This document shows positions 18,942 through 28,165 of a stretch of DNA of 64,000 nt, one piece after another. Below the pieces are notes generated by a model that was given only the letters and a program-made list of their open reading frames with translations, made no database searches and was not told where the DNA came from. The position numbers and the translations under genes were made by a program. Position 1 is the stretch's first letter; every line of letters begins with the position of its first letter. This DNA comes from DATCHW01 sp036508135 (lineage in GTDB: Bacteria > Bacteroidota > Ignavibacteria > Tepidaquicellales > Tepidaquicellaceae), in assembly GCA_036508135.1 (NCBI GenBank), contig DATCHW010000075.1, positions 56,382-120,381 of the forward strand, given 5' to 3'.

Positions 18942-20144
18942 ATGGCAGAAGCATACGAACCAACACAAAAAGTCATGAACGACGAATTTACGGGAGTTGA
19001 TGATTTACAAAGCAGGATCAACACATTAATGCGTCACGATACCGAGATCAAGCAAATCAAACAATTTATCATTTCAAAACATATTGAGAAACTCGACAGA
19101 GAAGGATCTTCAATACTTCTTAAAGCAGCATTCCCTTCTTTCCTGCTGCTATTATTATCATTCTTTGTTGATGTTTCATCCGTTCCTGTTTTAGGAAAAG
19201 TTGCTCAAAATTTTGCAAGCTGGATTTTTCCGGGAACAACATGGCTAAACCAGAACGTTGAACCAATAAGATTCTGGTGGCTACCAGTAATTTTATATAT
19301 TATTTTTGTTTTGTGTGCTTACCTTGCAAACAGAAGCCTCAAGAAAGAAGTAATGACAAAAGGGGCTTCGGAGAACATAATATCGAGAATTGTAGAAAGA
19401 TACAGCGGAATAGTTGATGGCTTAGGAACTGCCTTACCGTTACTTGGTGCTGCTTTTCTTTTAGTATCCATCAAAGAAGGTCCGACTTTATTCATAGGAT
19501 TCTCAGTACCTTTTGAGGTAAAATCAATAATCATACTTGCAATTGCAAGATTATTTAATTCTGTATTTGAGACTCAAGCATTAAGATACTCTGAAGTTTA
19601 TGAAGACCTGAAAAAAGTAGAAACCGAATATTACTATGAGCAACAGGAATCACTTCAAAATTCAATGATTGATGAGCTCAAAGTTATGAACACGAATGTT
19701 GAAAAAGGCTTAATTCAACCCGAACTTAAAGGTATCTCTAAAGAAGATGCTGATCAAGTTTATAAATTGGTGAAAATGACTCACGATATCACTGCAAACT
19801 TCACTAACAACGTGAGCAACCTTAAGGCTGCAGTTTCGGATTTGAATACATCAAAATTATTTGACAGCGGCTCCATAGAGCAGGCACAAACATTAGCTAA
19901 CACAATATCAAACATATCCGGGGTAATTCAGAAATCTACGGAATATTCCAGTATATTGAGAGAAAACCTTGATTCCGTAAGAAAAATTGTTGTTGATATT
20001 AATAGTGTAAAACTTCCGGACGAGAAAGTAATGAAGGAACTGCAGATTACTGCTCATTTCCTATCTGAAACTATGAATAATATGAAAGATACAAACGCAG
20101 TGAAAAGTCTTGATAATCTTGTCTATTTAGCCGGAAAAAGATAA
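18942..20144 (+). CDS. Four-TM MotA/TolQ-like inner-membrane protein with cytosolic helical tail
   Basis: 400 residues. Four hydrophobic segments lie at about 60-77, 112-130, 158-177 and 193-208. The third and fourth (GLGTALPLLGAAFLLV and KSIIILAIARLFNSVFE) resemble the two pore helices of MotA/TolQ/ExbB-type stators, with Gly/Thr/Pro packing and a polar helix that continues into the cytosol. A long helical tail (210-400) follows, rich in NNVSNLKAAV-type heptads, reminiscent of ZorA or the cytosolic part of GldL. The next gene encodes a single-TM periplasmic partner. I infer a proton-driven motor subunit; homology is by pattern, not proven. Confidence 0.5.
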   Translation: MAEAYEPTQKVMNDEFTGVDDLQSRINTLMRHDTEIKQIKQFIISKHIEKLDREGSSILLKAAFPSFLLLLLSFFVDVSSVPVLGKVAQNFASWIFPGTTWLNQNVEPIRFWWLPVILYIIFVLCAYLANRSLKKEVMTKGASENIISRIVERYSGIVDGLGTALPLLGAAFLLVSIKEGPTLFIGFSVPFEVKSIIILAIARLFNSVFETQALRYSEVYEDLKKVETEYYYEQQESLQNSMIDELKVMNTNVEKGLIQPELKGISKEDADQVYKLVKMTHDITANFTNNVSNLKAAVSDLNTSKLFDSGSIEQAQTLANTISNISGVIQKSTEYSSILRENLDSVRKIVVDINSVKLPDEKVMKELQITAHFLSETMNNMKDTNAVKSLDNLVYLAGKR

Positions 20145-20222
20145 GTCACAGAAATTATTTATATACTGGATATTATAACTAAATATAATTAAAACAGTTT
20201 TTTAAAGTTAAATTTTAAAACA

Positions 20223-21134
20223 ATGAGCAAAAACAAAGATGTCAAATTCATAATCTATCAGGTTTTGTACATTTTTGTTGTTTGTGTTATCGCTTTAAAA
20301 GGAGCAAATCTCGATTTAACCGAAGTATTATCGAAAGATAAAGTAGTAGAGAGAAGCTATGCAGATTCTCTTAAGAAATACATAGACTCATTACTCGCAC
20401 TTGGACTTGTACCAAGGATTGAAATCGATACAACAAGACAATCAATGGCAGAGTTACAGCAAAAGCTTGAAATTTTAAGAACACAAATAGCAAGTGTTTC
20501 TGTTACAACTACATCAGCTCAATTAACACAAACTCAACCGGAATTAAAACAACAAGATCCCGAAAAAGAGAAGGTCGAAATAAAAGAGCAACCGAATGTA
20601 TCACCTGTGGTTGCACAACAGCTGCAACAATACAGAGCGAACACTGTCAGCAACAGGGGCAATTTACCTTTAGAAATATATGCTGATGGATCTCTTATAG
20701 CCAGTGTTCCTCCGAACGGCTCTCAGACTTTTACATTGATGGGACAATCATCTGTTACTTTTAAGAGCGGAGGCCAGAGCAGCACTGCATCTACAATCCA
20801 GAACAAACAGCAATCGGTTACTATACTAAATCTTGCACCATCAGGTGAAAATGCATCAATAAGACAAATTCAGTCAGTAACTGCATTTCGTGTAAATATA
20901 GATGACGATTTTCCTGACCAACTTGAAGTTTCTTTTAAAGGACCTGTCAGCGTAACTCAAAAGGGAAATTCTTATGATGTCAAAGTCAATCTGATAAATT
21001 CAAAAGAACAGTTTGATAGGTTCACCGACGGTAAAGATTCACCATATCAAGCTAGTTTTACCGTTACCGTAACTGATAAATTATCGAAAAAATCAGTTTC
21101 CCGGATGGGAACAATTTCATTCGGCGAATGGTGA
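20223..21134 (+). CDS. GldM-like periplasmic protein with one N-terminal TM helix
   Basis: 303 residues. A single membrane helix at 9-26 (FIIYQVLYIFVVCVIALKG) resembles the GldM/PorM start, where a similar helix precedes ALN and an acidic helix. Then come a helical part with coiled coil (35-90), a Gln/Thr/Pro-rich linker (95-145), and two small beta domains (about 150-210 and 220-303). T9SS GldM has the same order but four periplasmic domains and about 515 residues. Placed between a stator-like protein and an OM barrel, it could be the stalk that carries motor force across the periplasm. Confidence 0.5.
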   Translation: MSKNKDVKFIIYQVLYIFVVCVIALKGANLDLTEVLSKDKVVERSYADSLKKYIDSLLALGLVPRIEIDTTRQSMAELQQKLEILRTQIASVSVTTTSAQLTQTQPELKQQDPEKEKVEIKEQPNVSPVVAQQLQQYRANTVSNRGNLPLEIYADGSLIASVPPNGSQTFTLMGQSSVTFKSGGQSSTASTIQNKQQSVTILNLAPSGENASIRQIQSVTAFRVNIDDDFPDQLEVSFKGPVSVTQKGNSYDVKVNLINSKEQFDRFTDGKDSPYQASFTVTVTDKLSKKSVSRMGTISFGEW

Positions 21135-21203
21135 TAAATTTTGTTTACTTTTAAAAAGATATAATATACTTTTGTAAAAACCATAATTAAAAAATATATT
21201 TTT

Positions 21204-22454
21204 ATGAAAAGATACATTTACTTACTACTTTTTATTTCAGCCCTTTTTTTCACTTTCAATGGAGCATATGCCCAGGAAGAAAGAGAAGATGATGCTTCTA
21301 CCTGGAAATATTTCAGGATTGATGCAAGAGCCCAGGACGATAGTGTTTTTGTCAAAATCCAGGAAGAAATGGGCGTTACACCACTATTTGAGAGTTATCC
21401 TTTATATGTAAACACATTAGACCCGAATCCTGCGAACCATTACATAGTAATCGGTGACGAAGCTTCACAAGATAAAACTCAGGTGGCATGGAGTACAATC
21501 ACTTCCGATGTGCAAAAAGTTCTTTTAGCATACAGAGGAGCTAACAAAGTTTGGCTTAATAAAAAGAAACTTAACTACGGATCGGTATTCCTTGATGCAT
21601 TCAAGAATATTAAGTTTAAAGAATTCATTGCTCCTCCGGGAAGATACAGAGAAATAAAAAGCACCACTGCATATATCAACCCTTATCTTCAAATTTTTGG
21701 TGGTGAACCCTTAGGTATACCTCTAAAACAGTCATTCGGTTTTTCATTCTTCCAGGGAACTCCGTATTCAGCACCATTAGAGTGTGACGCAGTGGGAGCA
21801 AATTTTCATTTACTCGGCCTTTCAGTTGGTATATCTACAAGATTAAAAGAGTTAGTAAGAGTGAGAGGAGCGGGACATGAGGAGGAAGGCAGCTTCGGAT
21901 TGCAAAACTATAATAACATCTTCACTCCAAAATTGGCTATGCAAGTATCTTATGTAATTCCGTTAGGTAATTTCTTAGAAATTAGTTACTATCATGTACT
22001 TGATTCAGGGGATTACGATCCTCCAGTACAAGTAATAAATCAAGAAGCTACTGTAGATACTAACCTCATATTTATGAAAAATAATGTGTTACATGGTAGT
22101 TATTTGAACTTTGAATTCAGATATCCTTTCAGATTATTCGGATCAACAAGGGCGAAGGTGTACTATGCAAGATATCTGAATGAATCACATATTGGTCTAT
22201 CCGGTAGAGAACTCAGAGTTGCCGGCTCAGTATTCGACATAAGAATAGATGCGACATTAAAGTCAGAAAATCGTAGCTTCCAGCTTCTATTAGAAACCTT
22301 CATATCCAATATTGGTGAAGGATTCTCTCTCAGTTCATTTGCACTCGGACCTTCAGTGCGACTCGGAAGGAATCCAAGCGGAAAGTTCACTTTTACAAAT
22401 GTGATGATGAATATGAGGCTTAAAATGGGTGATTTCTTCGATCAAAGCCGTTAA
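21204..22454 (+). CDS. Outer-membrane beta-barrel protein, third gene of the motor-like cassette
   Basis: 416 residues with a signal peptide ending NGAYAQ. An N-terminal soluble domain (30-150) is followed by alternating amphipathic strands typical of an OM barrel (for example FLEISYYHVLDSGDYD, AKVYYARYLNESHIG), with the last strand reading MNMRLKMGDFF. I do not recognise the family. It is 69 bp after the GldM-like gene, and a terminator follows, so the three genes form one unit. It may be the OM partner of the motor, an inference from order only. Confidence 0.6.
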   Translation: MKRYIYLLLFISALFFTFNGAYAQEEREDDASTWKYFRIDARAQDDSVFVKIQEEMGVTPLFESYPLYVNTLDPNPANHYIVIGDEASQDKTQVAWSTITSDVQKVLLAYRGANKVWLNKKKLNYGSVFLDAFKNIKFKEFIAPPGRYREIKSTTAYINPYLQIFGGEPLGIPLKQSFGFSFFQGTPYSAPLECDAVGANFHLLGLSVGISTRLKELVRVRGAGHEEEGSFGLQNYNNIFTPKLAMQVSYVIPLGNFLEISYYHVLDSGDYDPPVQVINQEATVDTNLIFMKNNVLHGSYLNFEFRYPFRLFGSTRAKVYYARYLNESHIGLSGRELRVAGSVFDIRIDATLKSENRSFQLLLETFISNIGEGFSLSSFALGPSVRLGRNPSGKFTFTNVMMNMRLKMGDFFDQSR

Positions 22455-22477
22455 TAAAACGAAAGATAATTAATTTT

Positions 22478-22510
22478 AAAAAAGCCTTCTGAAATCAGAA
22501 GGCTTTTTTT
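22478..22510. terminator. Bidirectional terminator between convergent genes
   Basis: Stem GCCTTCTG/CAGAAGGC (22484-22491 with 22496-22503), loop AAAT, with an A-run before and a T-run after, so it can end transcripts from both sides: the OM barrel gene (plus) and rsmB (minus). Confidence 0.9.
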
Positions 22511-22535
22511 ATTTGTAAAATCAGTATCCTTGGTT

Positions 22536-24011
22536 TTACTGAGTTTTCTGTTTTAAAATTGCTGCAAAGGAGCCGTCGCAATAATGAATATGAGGGAATA
22601 GTTCGACACAACCGTAACTGTTTACAACTTTCGGGGTAACATATTTACGAGCATCTTCGATTTCAAAGTCAGAATGTTTTTCGATAAATGCTTTCACTAC
22701 GGCAAAATTTTCATCGTACTCAACCGTGCAAGTGCTGTAAATTATCGACCCTCCGGGTTTAAGATATTTAAGCGAATTTTCAAGAAGTTCAATCTGAAGT
22801 TTTTGAAGTTTAGAAATATCCTCAACTTCTCTTTTCCACTTAATATCCGGTTTCTTGGAGAGAACACCTAAACCCGAACAAGGAGCATCAACCAATATTT
22901 TATCTGCTTTTCCTATTAATTCAGATTTGAGCAAATTAGTCAGGGGATCACTAATATCATCGTGAACGGTTTCAGCATTAATTACTCCAAGACGTTGAAA
23001 ATTCGATTTCATTATTTCAACTCTCGAAAGATATTTATCCACTGAAATAATACGACCTTTATTTTGCATCATTTCGGACATATGAGAGGATTTTCCTCCT
23101 GGGGCGGCACAAATATCAAGAATTAGGTCTGTATCCTGAGGATTTACAAGATGAGAAACGAGTCCCGCACTTATATCCTGAACCGAAAAATAACCGGCTT
23201 TAAACAGTTCGTCAGTGTATATCTTTGACATTAATTTTATCGTGAAAAAATAATCAAGATAATTTACAGATCTAAAATTAATGTTTTTATCTTTTAAATA
23301 ATTTAGCAATTCATCCGTTGAAATCTTCAATTTATTTACTCTGAGGCAAAGTATAGGACGCCTGTTATTAGCTTCACAAAGTTTTTCCGCTTCGTCAAAC
23401 TCAAAACGGTTTATCCACCTACGGACAAGCCAGTTCGGATGAGACTGAATGATCCCGAGATAATTAACTTCATCAATTTCTCTGGTAGGCCAGACCAGGT
23501 TTTCGAGAGTGCGGATGATAGTTCTCAGTAGTCCGTTAACAACTCCGGCGTGTTTATCCCCTCTTATTTTTTTAACGAATTCAACTGCTTCGTTTACAGC
23601 AGCAGCATAGGGAATCTTATTTAAAAATAAAATCTGATAAAGTGCAACACGCATTGCATTTTTAACTTCCGGAAGGCATTTTTCATATTGACCTCTATAA
23701 AAGCCGTTAAGAAACCAATCCAGGCGTCTAAGCCATCTCAATACTCCGTGTGTAAGTTCGCTTAGTAGTGCCTTATCATAATCATTCAGTAAAGAAATCT
23801 TGAGCTCGGCATCAAGCACTTTATCGAGATATGCGTCTGTTCTTTCAACCCTGCATAAAATTTTTACTGCACAAGAGCGTGCATCTGAATATAAATTCCT
23901 GTTGTTACAGCTTTTACTGTTTTCTTTACTTTCTTTTGAAGAACTTTCTTCTTTCTTTATATTGACAGGTTCTCCGGCATCTTTAATTTCTGATTGTTCG
24001 TTGTTTTGCAT
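22536..24011 (-). CDS. rsmB: 16S rRNA m5C967 methyltransferase
   Basis: 491 residues. A NusB-like RNA-binding domain (about 40-180) precedes the SAM-dependent methyltransferase. DICAAPGGKSSHMSE binds SAM, Cys378 lies in DAPCSGLG and the nucleophile Cys428 in YSTCTVEYDEN. The GVVNGLLR motif is typical of RsmB. The first 35 residues are a charged Ser/Lys/Glu-rich extension with no match to the family core. Gene gap to the helicase is 73 bp. Confidence 0.93.
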   Translation of the reverse strand: MQNNEQSEIKDAGEPVNIKKEESSSKESKENSKSCNNRNLYSDARSCAVKILCRVERTDAYLDKVLDAELKISLLNDYDKALLSELTHGVLRWLRRLDWFLNGFYRGQYEKCLPEVKNAMRVALYQILFLNKIPYAAAVNEAVEFVKKIRGDKHAGVVNGLLRTIIRTLENLVWPTREIDEVNYLGIIQSHPNWLVRRWINRFEFDEAEKLCEANNRRPILCLRVNKLKISTDELLNYLKDKNINFRSVNYLDYFFTIKLMSKIYTDELFKAGYFSVQDISAGLVSHLVNPQDTDLILDICAAPGGKSSHMSEMMQNKGRIISVDKYLSRVEIMKSNFQRLGVINAETVHDDISDPLTNLLKSELIGKADKILVDAPCSGLGVLSKKPDIKWKREVEDISKLQKLQIELLENSLKYLKPGGSIIYSTCTVEYDENFAVVKAFIEKHSDFEIEDARKYVTPKVVNSYGCVELFPHIHYCDGSFAAILKQKTQ

Positions 24012-24084
24012 TTTTAAAGATACAAATTAGATAAAAGAGAATAAATGTATTAAAGGATAGAAATAATAAACCGGTTTCAGGATT

Positions 24085-26082
24085 TTATATGATTTCGATT
24101 TTGCAATCCTCCAGCGGAGCAATAAAATACCTGCCATATGATTTAGTAAGAATGCGGCTATCAAGTATCACGATGATACCCGTATCTGATTTACTTCTAA
24201 CGAGTCTTCCGAAACCCTGCCGAAATTTAAGAACCGCTTCGGGCAGTGAGTAATCCATAAAACTATTACCCCCTTTTTCCTCGATAAATTCAAGCCGGGC
24301 TTGAATCAAAGGATGATCCGGTACCTGAAAAGGAAGTTTTGTAATAATCAAATTACTTAAGGATTCACCCGGGACATCTATACCAAGCCAGAAACTATCA
24401 AGTCCAAACAAAACAGAATTTGTGTCTTTTTTAAATTTTCCAAGAATATTTTTCCTCGAATCTCCATCACCCTGAATGTATAGATTAATATTTTTTTCTA
24501 CCAATTCATCTTTCATTTCACTTCCGATAGTTTTCATCAGATAAGAATTTGTAAAAAGGACAAGAGCTTTCCCTGCGGTGTGGTTAATAAAATAATTAAG
24601 CCAATATTTTAATTTATCTGTGTATAAAAAACTTTTTTCTTTTTGAGGATCAGGAATATCTTTAACAAGGTAAACGCTAACCTGACTTCCGAAATCGAAT
24701 GGCGAAGGAAGCTGTAAATCTACACAATCTTGAGCTCCAAGACGGTTTTTAAAATAGTCGAAATTATTGTTTACAGATAAAGTTGCACTGGTAAGAATAG
24801 AAGAATTTTTTGTTTTAAAAATGAATTCCCTGAAATATTTCGATAAATCTACTGGGCTCACGCAAAGAGATACATTAGAAGAAGGTTTCATAGAGGAAGA
24901 CTCTATCCAATATACAAATTTATTATTTTCTTGTTCATTATCTTTCTGTTTTATAAAACTATCAATCAGGAAATTAATTTCAGTAAACCTCAGGATGAAA
25001 TCCTGAAGCTGATTTTCATCAAGATCATCCTTAGAATATTGCTTCAGAGATCTTAAATTATTGATTAGATTCGATATTTCATCACTTAGTTCATTTTTGA
25101 ATAATTCTTTTTCGTATATCCTGACTGTTAGTTTCGGTAATTTTCCGGAAGGAAAATTAAAAAACTTTTTCCGGAGTTTACCGAAGAAATGTTCATTCAA
25201 ATCAAGAAGATTCTGAATAGCAGGTATTACGTGGAGGGCAGGATACCTGAGAAGAAGACCTTTTTGTTTTTTATCATTATACAATCTGATCAGGTTATAT
25301 CTTACCATCTCTCGCGATACTGCGGGTATAATATTTTCAGCAGCTACATTTTCTATTGTCTGAGCTTCATCAAATATTACGAAATCATTATTGAATAAGT
25401 ATCCGGCTGAATCACTTTTTTTTACCCCGTTGAAAAGTGTAAAGAACAGATGGTGGTTTACAATTACAATATCGGCTAATGAAGCTTTGTGCTTTGCTTT
25501 CTGATAGAAGCATTCTGTATCCTCGATGCTTCCGCAGGTTTTATTGGTACATATTCCCCTTTCGGCACATATCGTATTCCAGACATTAAAATTTAAAGGG
25601 AACGATATGTCAGACAAAGTTCCATCGTTGGTGAGCTTTGCCCAGAAATTGACCTTCTCAAGAAATAATGTTTCATCCGATTCAAATAGTGAGTTGGAAT
25701 TTTCTACCGCTTTCCTTAATCTTTTTGGGCAAAGATAATTTGATTTTCCTTTAATAAGTGCGGCTTTAAAATCCACCTGAAGTACTTTCTGAAGGAATGG
25801 AATATCTTTTCCTATTAACTGCTCCTGAAGATTAATAGTATAAGTAGATATTACAGCTTTCTTTTTATTCTTTTTGGCATATAAAATTGCGGGAACAAGA
25901 TATGCAAAGCTTTTCCCAACGCCCGTAGGTGCTTCGATAAACAAATGGGATTTTGAATCGAGAGAATCAAGAACTGCCAGAGCCATATCTTTCTGTTGAG
26001 AGCGATATTCGAAATTTTCGAATTGCTTTGATAATGTTCCTTGTTCAGAAAAGAAATTTTCTACTATACTATAAATATCCAT
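24085..26082 (-). CDS. DinG/XPD-like ATP-dependent DNA helicase
   Basis: 665 residues of superfamily 2 with an iron-sulfur insert. A Q-motif-like FEYRSQQKDMA is followed by Walker A EAPTGVGKS at about 50, then Cys residues in NYLCPKR, TICAERGICTNKTC and ECFYQ, which can bind a 4Fe-4S cluster, the DEAQ box in FVIFDEAQTIEN, and C-terminal motifs QGFGRLVRSKSD. No exonuclease domain is present, unlike Firmicute DinG. It unwinds DNA 5' to 3', probably in repair. Confidence 0.9.
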   Translation of the reverse strand: MDIYSIVENFFSEQGTLSKQFENFEYRSQQKDMALAVLDSLDSKSHLFIEAPTGVGKSFAYLVPAILYAKKNKKKAVISTYTINLQEQLIGKDIPFLQKVLQVDFKAALIKGKSNYLCPKRLRKAVENSNSLFESDETLFLEKVNFWAKLTNDGTLSDISFPLNFNVWNTICAERGICTNKTCGSIEDTECFYQKAKHKASLADIVIVNHHLFFTLFNGVKKSDSAGYLFNNDFVIFDEAQTIENVAAENIIPAVSREMVRYNLIRLYNDKKQKGLLLRYPALHVIPAIQNLLDLNEHFFGKLRKKFFNFPSGKLPKLTVRIYEKELFKNELSDEISNLINNLRSLKQYSKDDLDENQLQDFILRFTEINFLIDSFIKQKDNEQENNKFVYWIESSSMKPSSNVSLCVSPVDLSKYFREFIFKTKNSSILTSATLSVNNNFDYFKNRLGAQDCVDLQLPSPFDFGSQVSVYLVKDIPDPQKEKSFLYTDKLKYWLNYFINHTAGKALVLFTNSYLMKTIGSEMKDELVEKNINLYIQGDGDSRKNILGKFKKDTNSVLFGLDSFWLGIDVPGESLSNLIITKLPFQVPDHPLIQARLEFIEEKGGNSFMDYSLPEAVLKFRQGFGRLVRSKSDTGIIVILDSRILTKSYGRYFIAPLEDCKIEII

Positions 26083-26232
26083 ATTAGAATTTAATTTTTA
26101 ATAATTTGTTTATTAAGGGAAAAAACAAGAACATTCTTGATATTCTTTTTGAGTTTAAAGAAAAACTATAAGGTTGATCAAGAATAGAGTATATTAACTA
26201 TAAATTATAGTTCTAATTACATAAATTTGTAA

Positions 26233-26769
26233 ATGAGAAAATTGTCGCATGGTGAAATAAAAGAAACAAGAAAAAATTTATCCAAAATAAATGAATATAG
26301 AAGAAATCCTTTATATGTAATTTGCGACAGTATAAGAAGTATATTTAATGTAGGTGCAATATTCAGGACATCAGACGGAGCTTTTATTGAAAAATTATAC
26401 CTCACAGGATACACACCATATCCTCCGAGGAAAGAAATTGAAAAGGTAGCACTTGGGGCGACATTAAGCGTTCCCTGGGAATACAGAAAAGACCCAATAG
26501 AACTCATAAAAGAACTTAAATCAAAAAGCATTAAAATATGTGTTCTTGAATTAACGGATGAAAAGAATATGTACTGGAACCTCAGAAAAGATGACTTTCC
26601 TCTTTGCCTCGTATTAGGCAATGAGATTACCGGAGTTTCTAAAGAAATAATTGACAATGCTGATTTTTCAGTTGAACTTCCGATGCTTGGTATCAAGCAA
26701 TCATTAAACGTATCAGTGGCTTACGGAATCGCAATTTATGAGATGGTAAAAGTATTAAATTTCAGTTGA
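26233..26769 (+). CDS. SpoU/TrmH-family RNA 2'-O-methyltransferase
   Basis: 178 residues, a compact SPOUT enzyme. Motif 1 is SIRSIFNVGAIFRTSD, motif 2 LVLGNEITGVSKE, and motif 3 ELPMLGIKQSLNVSVAYGIAIYE, which forms the trefoil knot. Such short forms methylate tRNA or rRNA; the target is not evident. The start is close to the divergent helicase gene (150 bp). Its last 8 bp overlap the end of the convergent T9SS protein gene. Confidence 0.9.
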   Translation: MRKLSHGEIKETRKNLSKINEYRRNPLYVICDSIRSIFNVGAIFRTSDGAFIEKLYLTGYTPYPPRKEIEKVALGATLSVPWEYRKDPIELIKELKSKSIKICVLELTDEKNMYWNLRKDDFPLCLVLGNEITGVSKEIIDNADFSVELPMLGIKQSLNVSVAYGIAIYEMVKVLNFS

Positions 26770-28063
26770 GAATAACCATTTTCCCGAATTTAGTAGATTT
26801 TTCCAACGACAAATTTTGTTCTGCTGTAATTTTATAGAAATATATTCCCGAAGATAAATTCATATTTGTGAATAATACAGAGTTTTCTCCTTTATTCAAT
26901 CTCCTATTCAAAATAGTAATCATTTCTTTTCCTGTTATATCATAAACAGTAATATTTACATAACTATCTTTTTGTAGAATAAATTTCAGGACGGTGGAGG
27001 AATTAAATGGGTTGGGGTAGTTTTGATATAAAGAAATATCACCAGGAACGAAGGAGGAGATGTTATTAATATGGGTTGAGTTCGGATTATATTTATATAT
27101 AGCTCCATTATTTCCTACTGCCCAGCCGTTCCGGTTGTCTTTAAAATTGATATAATATATTGAAGCACTATCAGGAAAAGCAAAAGAACTCCAGTTATTA
27201 CCGCCATCAGTTGACTTTAGTACTGTTCTTGAAAACCCAAGGGGTATATAGCCTTCTGAATGTGTTCTGAACGAAATATTGTAGCCGATTCCAAATTCAT
27301 TTAAAGAAATATACTCCCAGTTTATTCCGGCATCAGAAGTTTTCAATAAACTTGCACCATATTCATAATCACCGCCTGCTGCAACAAAATTAATAGAATC
27401 TGAAAAAGTGATTTCATTTACAGGTTCGGGTGCAACCGATTTAGCAGACCAGTTTAAACCTCCGTTAGTTGTTTTCCAAATAATTCCGGCAATGTCAAAA
27501 TAACCACCGGATGCAAATCCGGTATTAGAATTATAGAATTCAATATTGTTAACGGGAAAATTCGAAACGATTGAAGAATCAATATTCGAAGGAAACCAGT
27601 TCACCCCTGAATTGGTCGTGCTTAGAATGGGACTAAAATATCCGGCACATCCTAAAAATCCTTTGTCTTGATTTAAGAAATAAATGCAATTAATAAAAAA
27701 AGTTGAATCTGGAAAATTCTGATAGCTCCAGTTAATACCGGAATTTGTAGTTTTGTAAATAACGGAACCGTAATTAATTTGATTATTAATCCATGCAATA
27801 GCCCATCCGGTAAATTTATTCAGAAAGAAAATATTTCTGAAGTAATGGTCTGATTTTTTATACTGTAAAAGCCAGTTATTCCCGCCATTTGTTGTGTTTA
27901 TAATAATTCCTGAATCACCGTAAGCCCAACCATTCAATGTATCTGTAAATATGCATTTTTTAAGAAAAGTATTTGTGGGGCTATTTTGTTTAATCCACGA
28001 AACCTGAGAATAAAGTGGTTGTAAAAAAAGTATGAATAATATTATAATTAATATTTTTTTCAC
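26762..28063 (-). CDS. T9SS-exported YCF48/BNR-like propeller protein
   Basis: 433 residues. Signal peptide (about 1-19), then six or so repeats in which a Trp/Gly motif (WAYGDSGIIINTTNGGNNWLLQ, IYKTTNSGINWSYQ) recurs every 45-50 residues, as in YCF48-like or BNR propellers. The last 85 residues are a T9SS type A sorting domain (YQNYPNPFNSSTVLKF, VYDITGKEM, LSSGIYFYKI). The product should be carried to the cell surface. A function beyond surface binding cannot be inferred. Confidence 0.85.
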   Translation of the reverse strand: MKKILIIILFILFLQPLYSQVSWIKQNSPTNTFLKKCIFTDTLNGWAYGDSGIIINTTNGGNNWLLQYKKSDHYFRNIFFLNKFTGWAIAWINNQINYGSVIYKTTNSGINWSYQNFPDSTFFINCIYFLNQDKGFLGCAGYFSPILSTTNSGVNWFPSNIDSSIVSNFPVNNIEFYNSNTGFASGGYFDIAGIIWKTTNGGLNWSAKSVAPEPVNEITFSDSINFVAAGGDYEYGASLLKTSDAGINWEYISLNEFGIGYNISFRTHSEGYIPLGFSRTVLKSTDGGNNWSSFAFPDSASIYYINFKDNRNGWAVGNNGAIYKYNPNSTHINNISSFVPGDISLYQNYPNPFNSSTVLKFILQKDSYVNITVYDITGKEMITILNRRLNKGENSVLFTNMNLSSGIYFYKITAEQNLSLEKSTKFGKMVILN

Positions 28064-28165
28064 AAATTACATTTACGAAATATTATAATATTATTATAAA
28101 ATATAAGATAAGCAATAACCCCTGAAATACTTATCCGGGGTTATTATTGAATATATTAAAAATAA

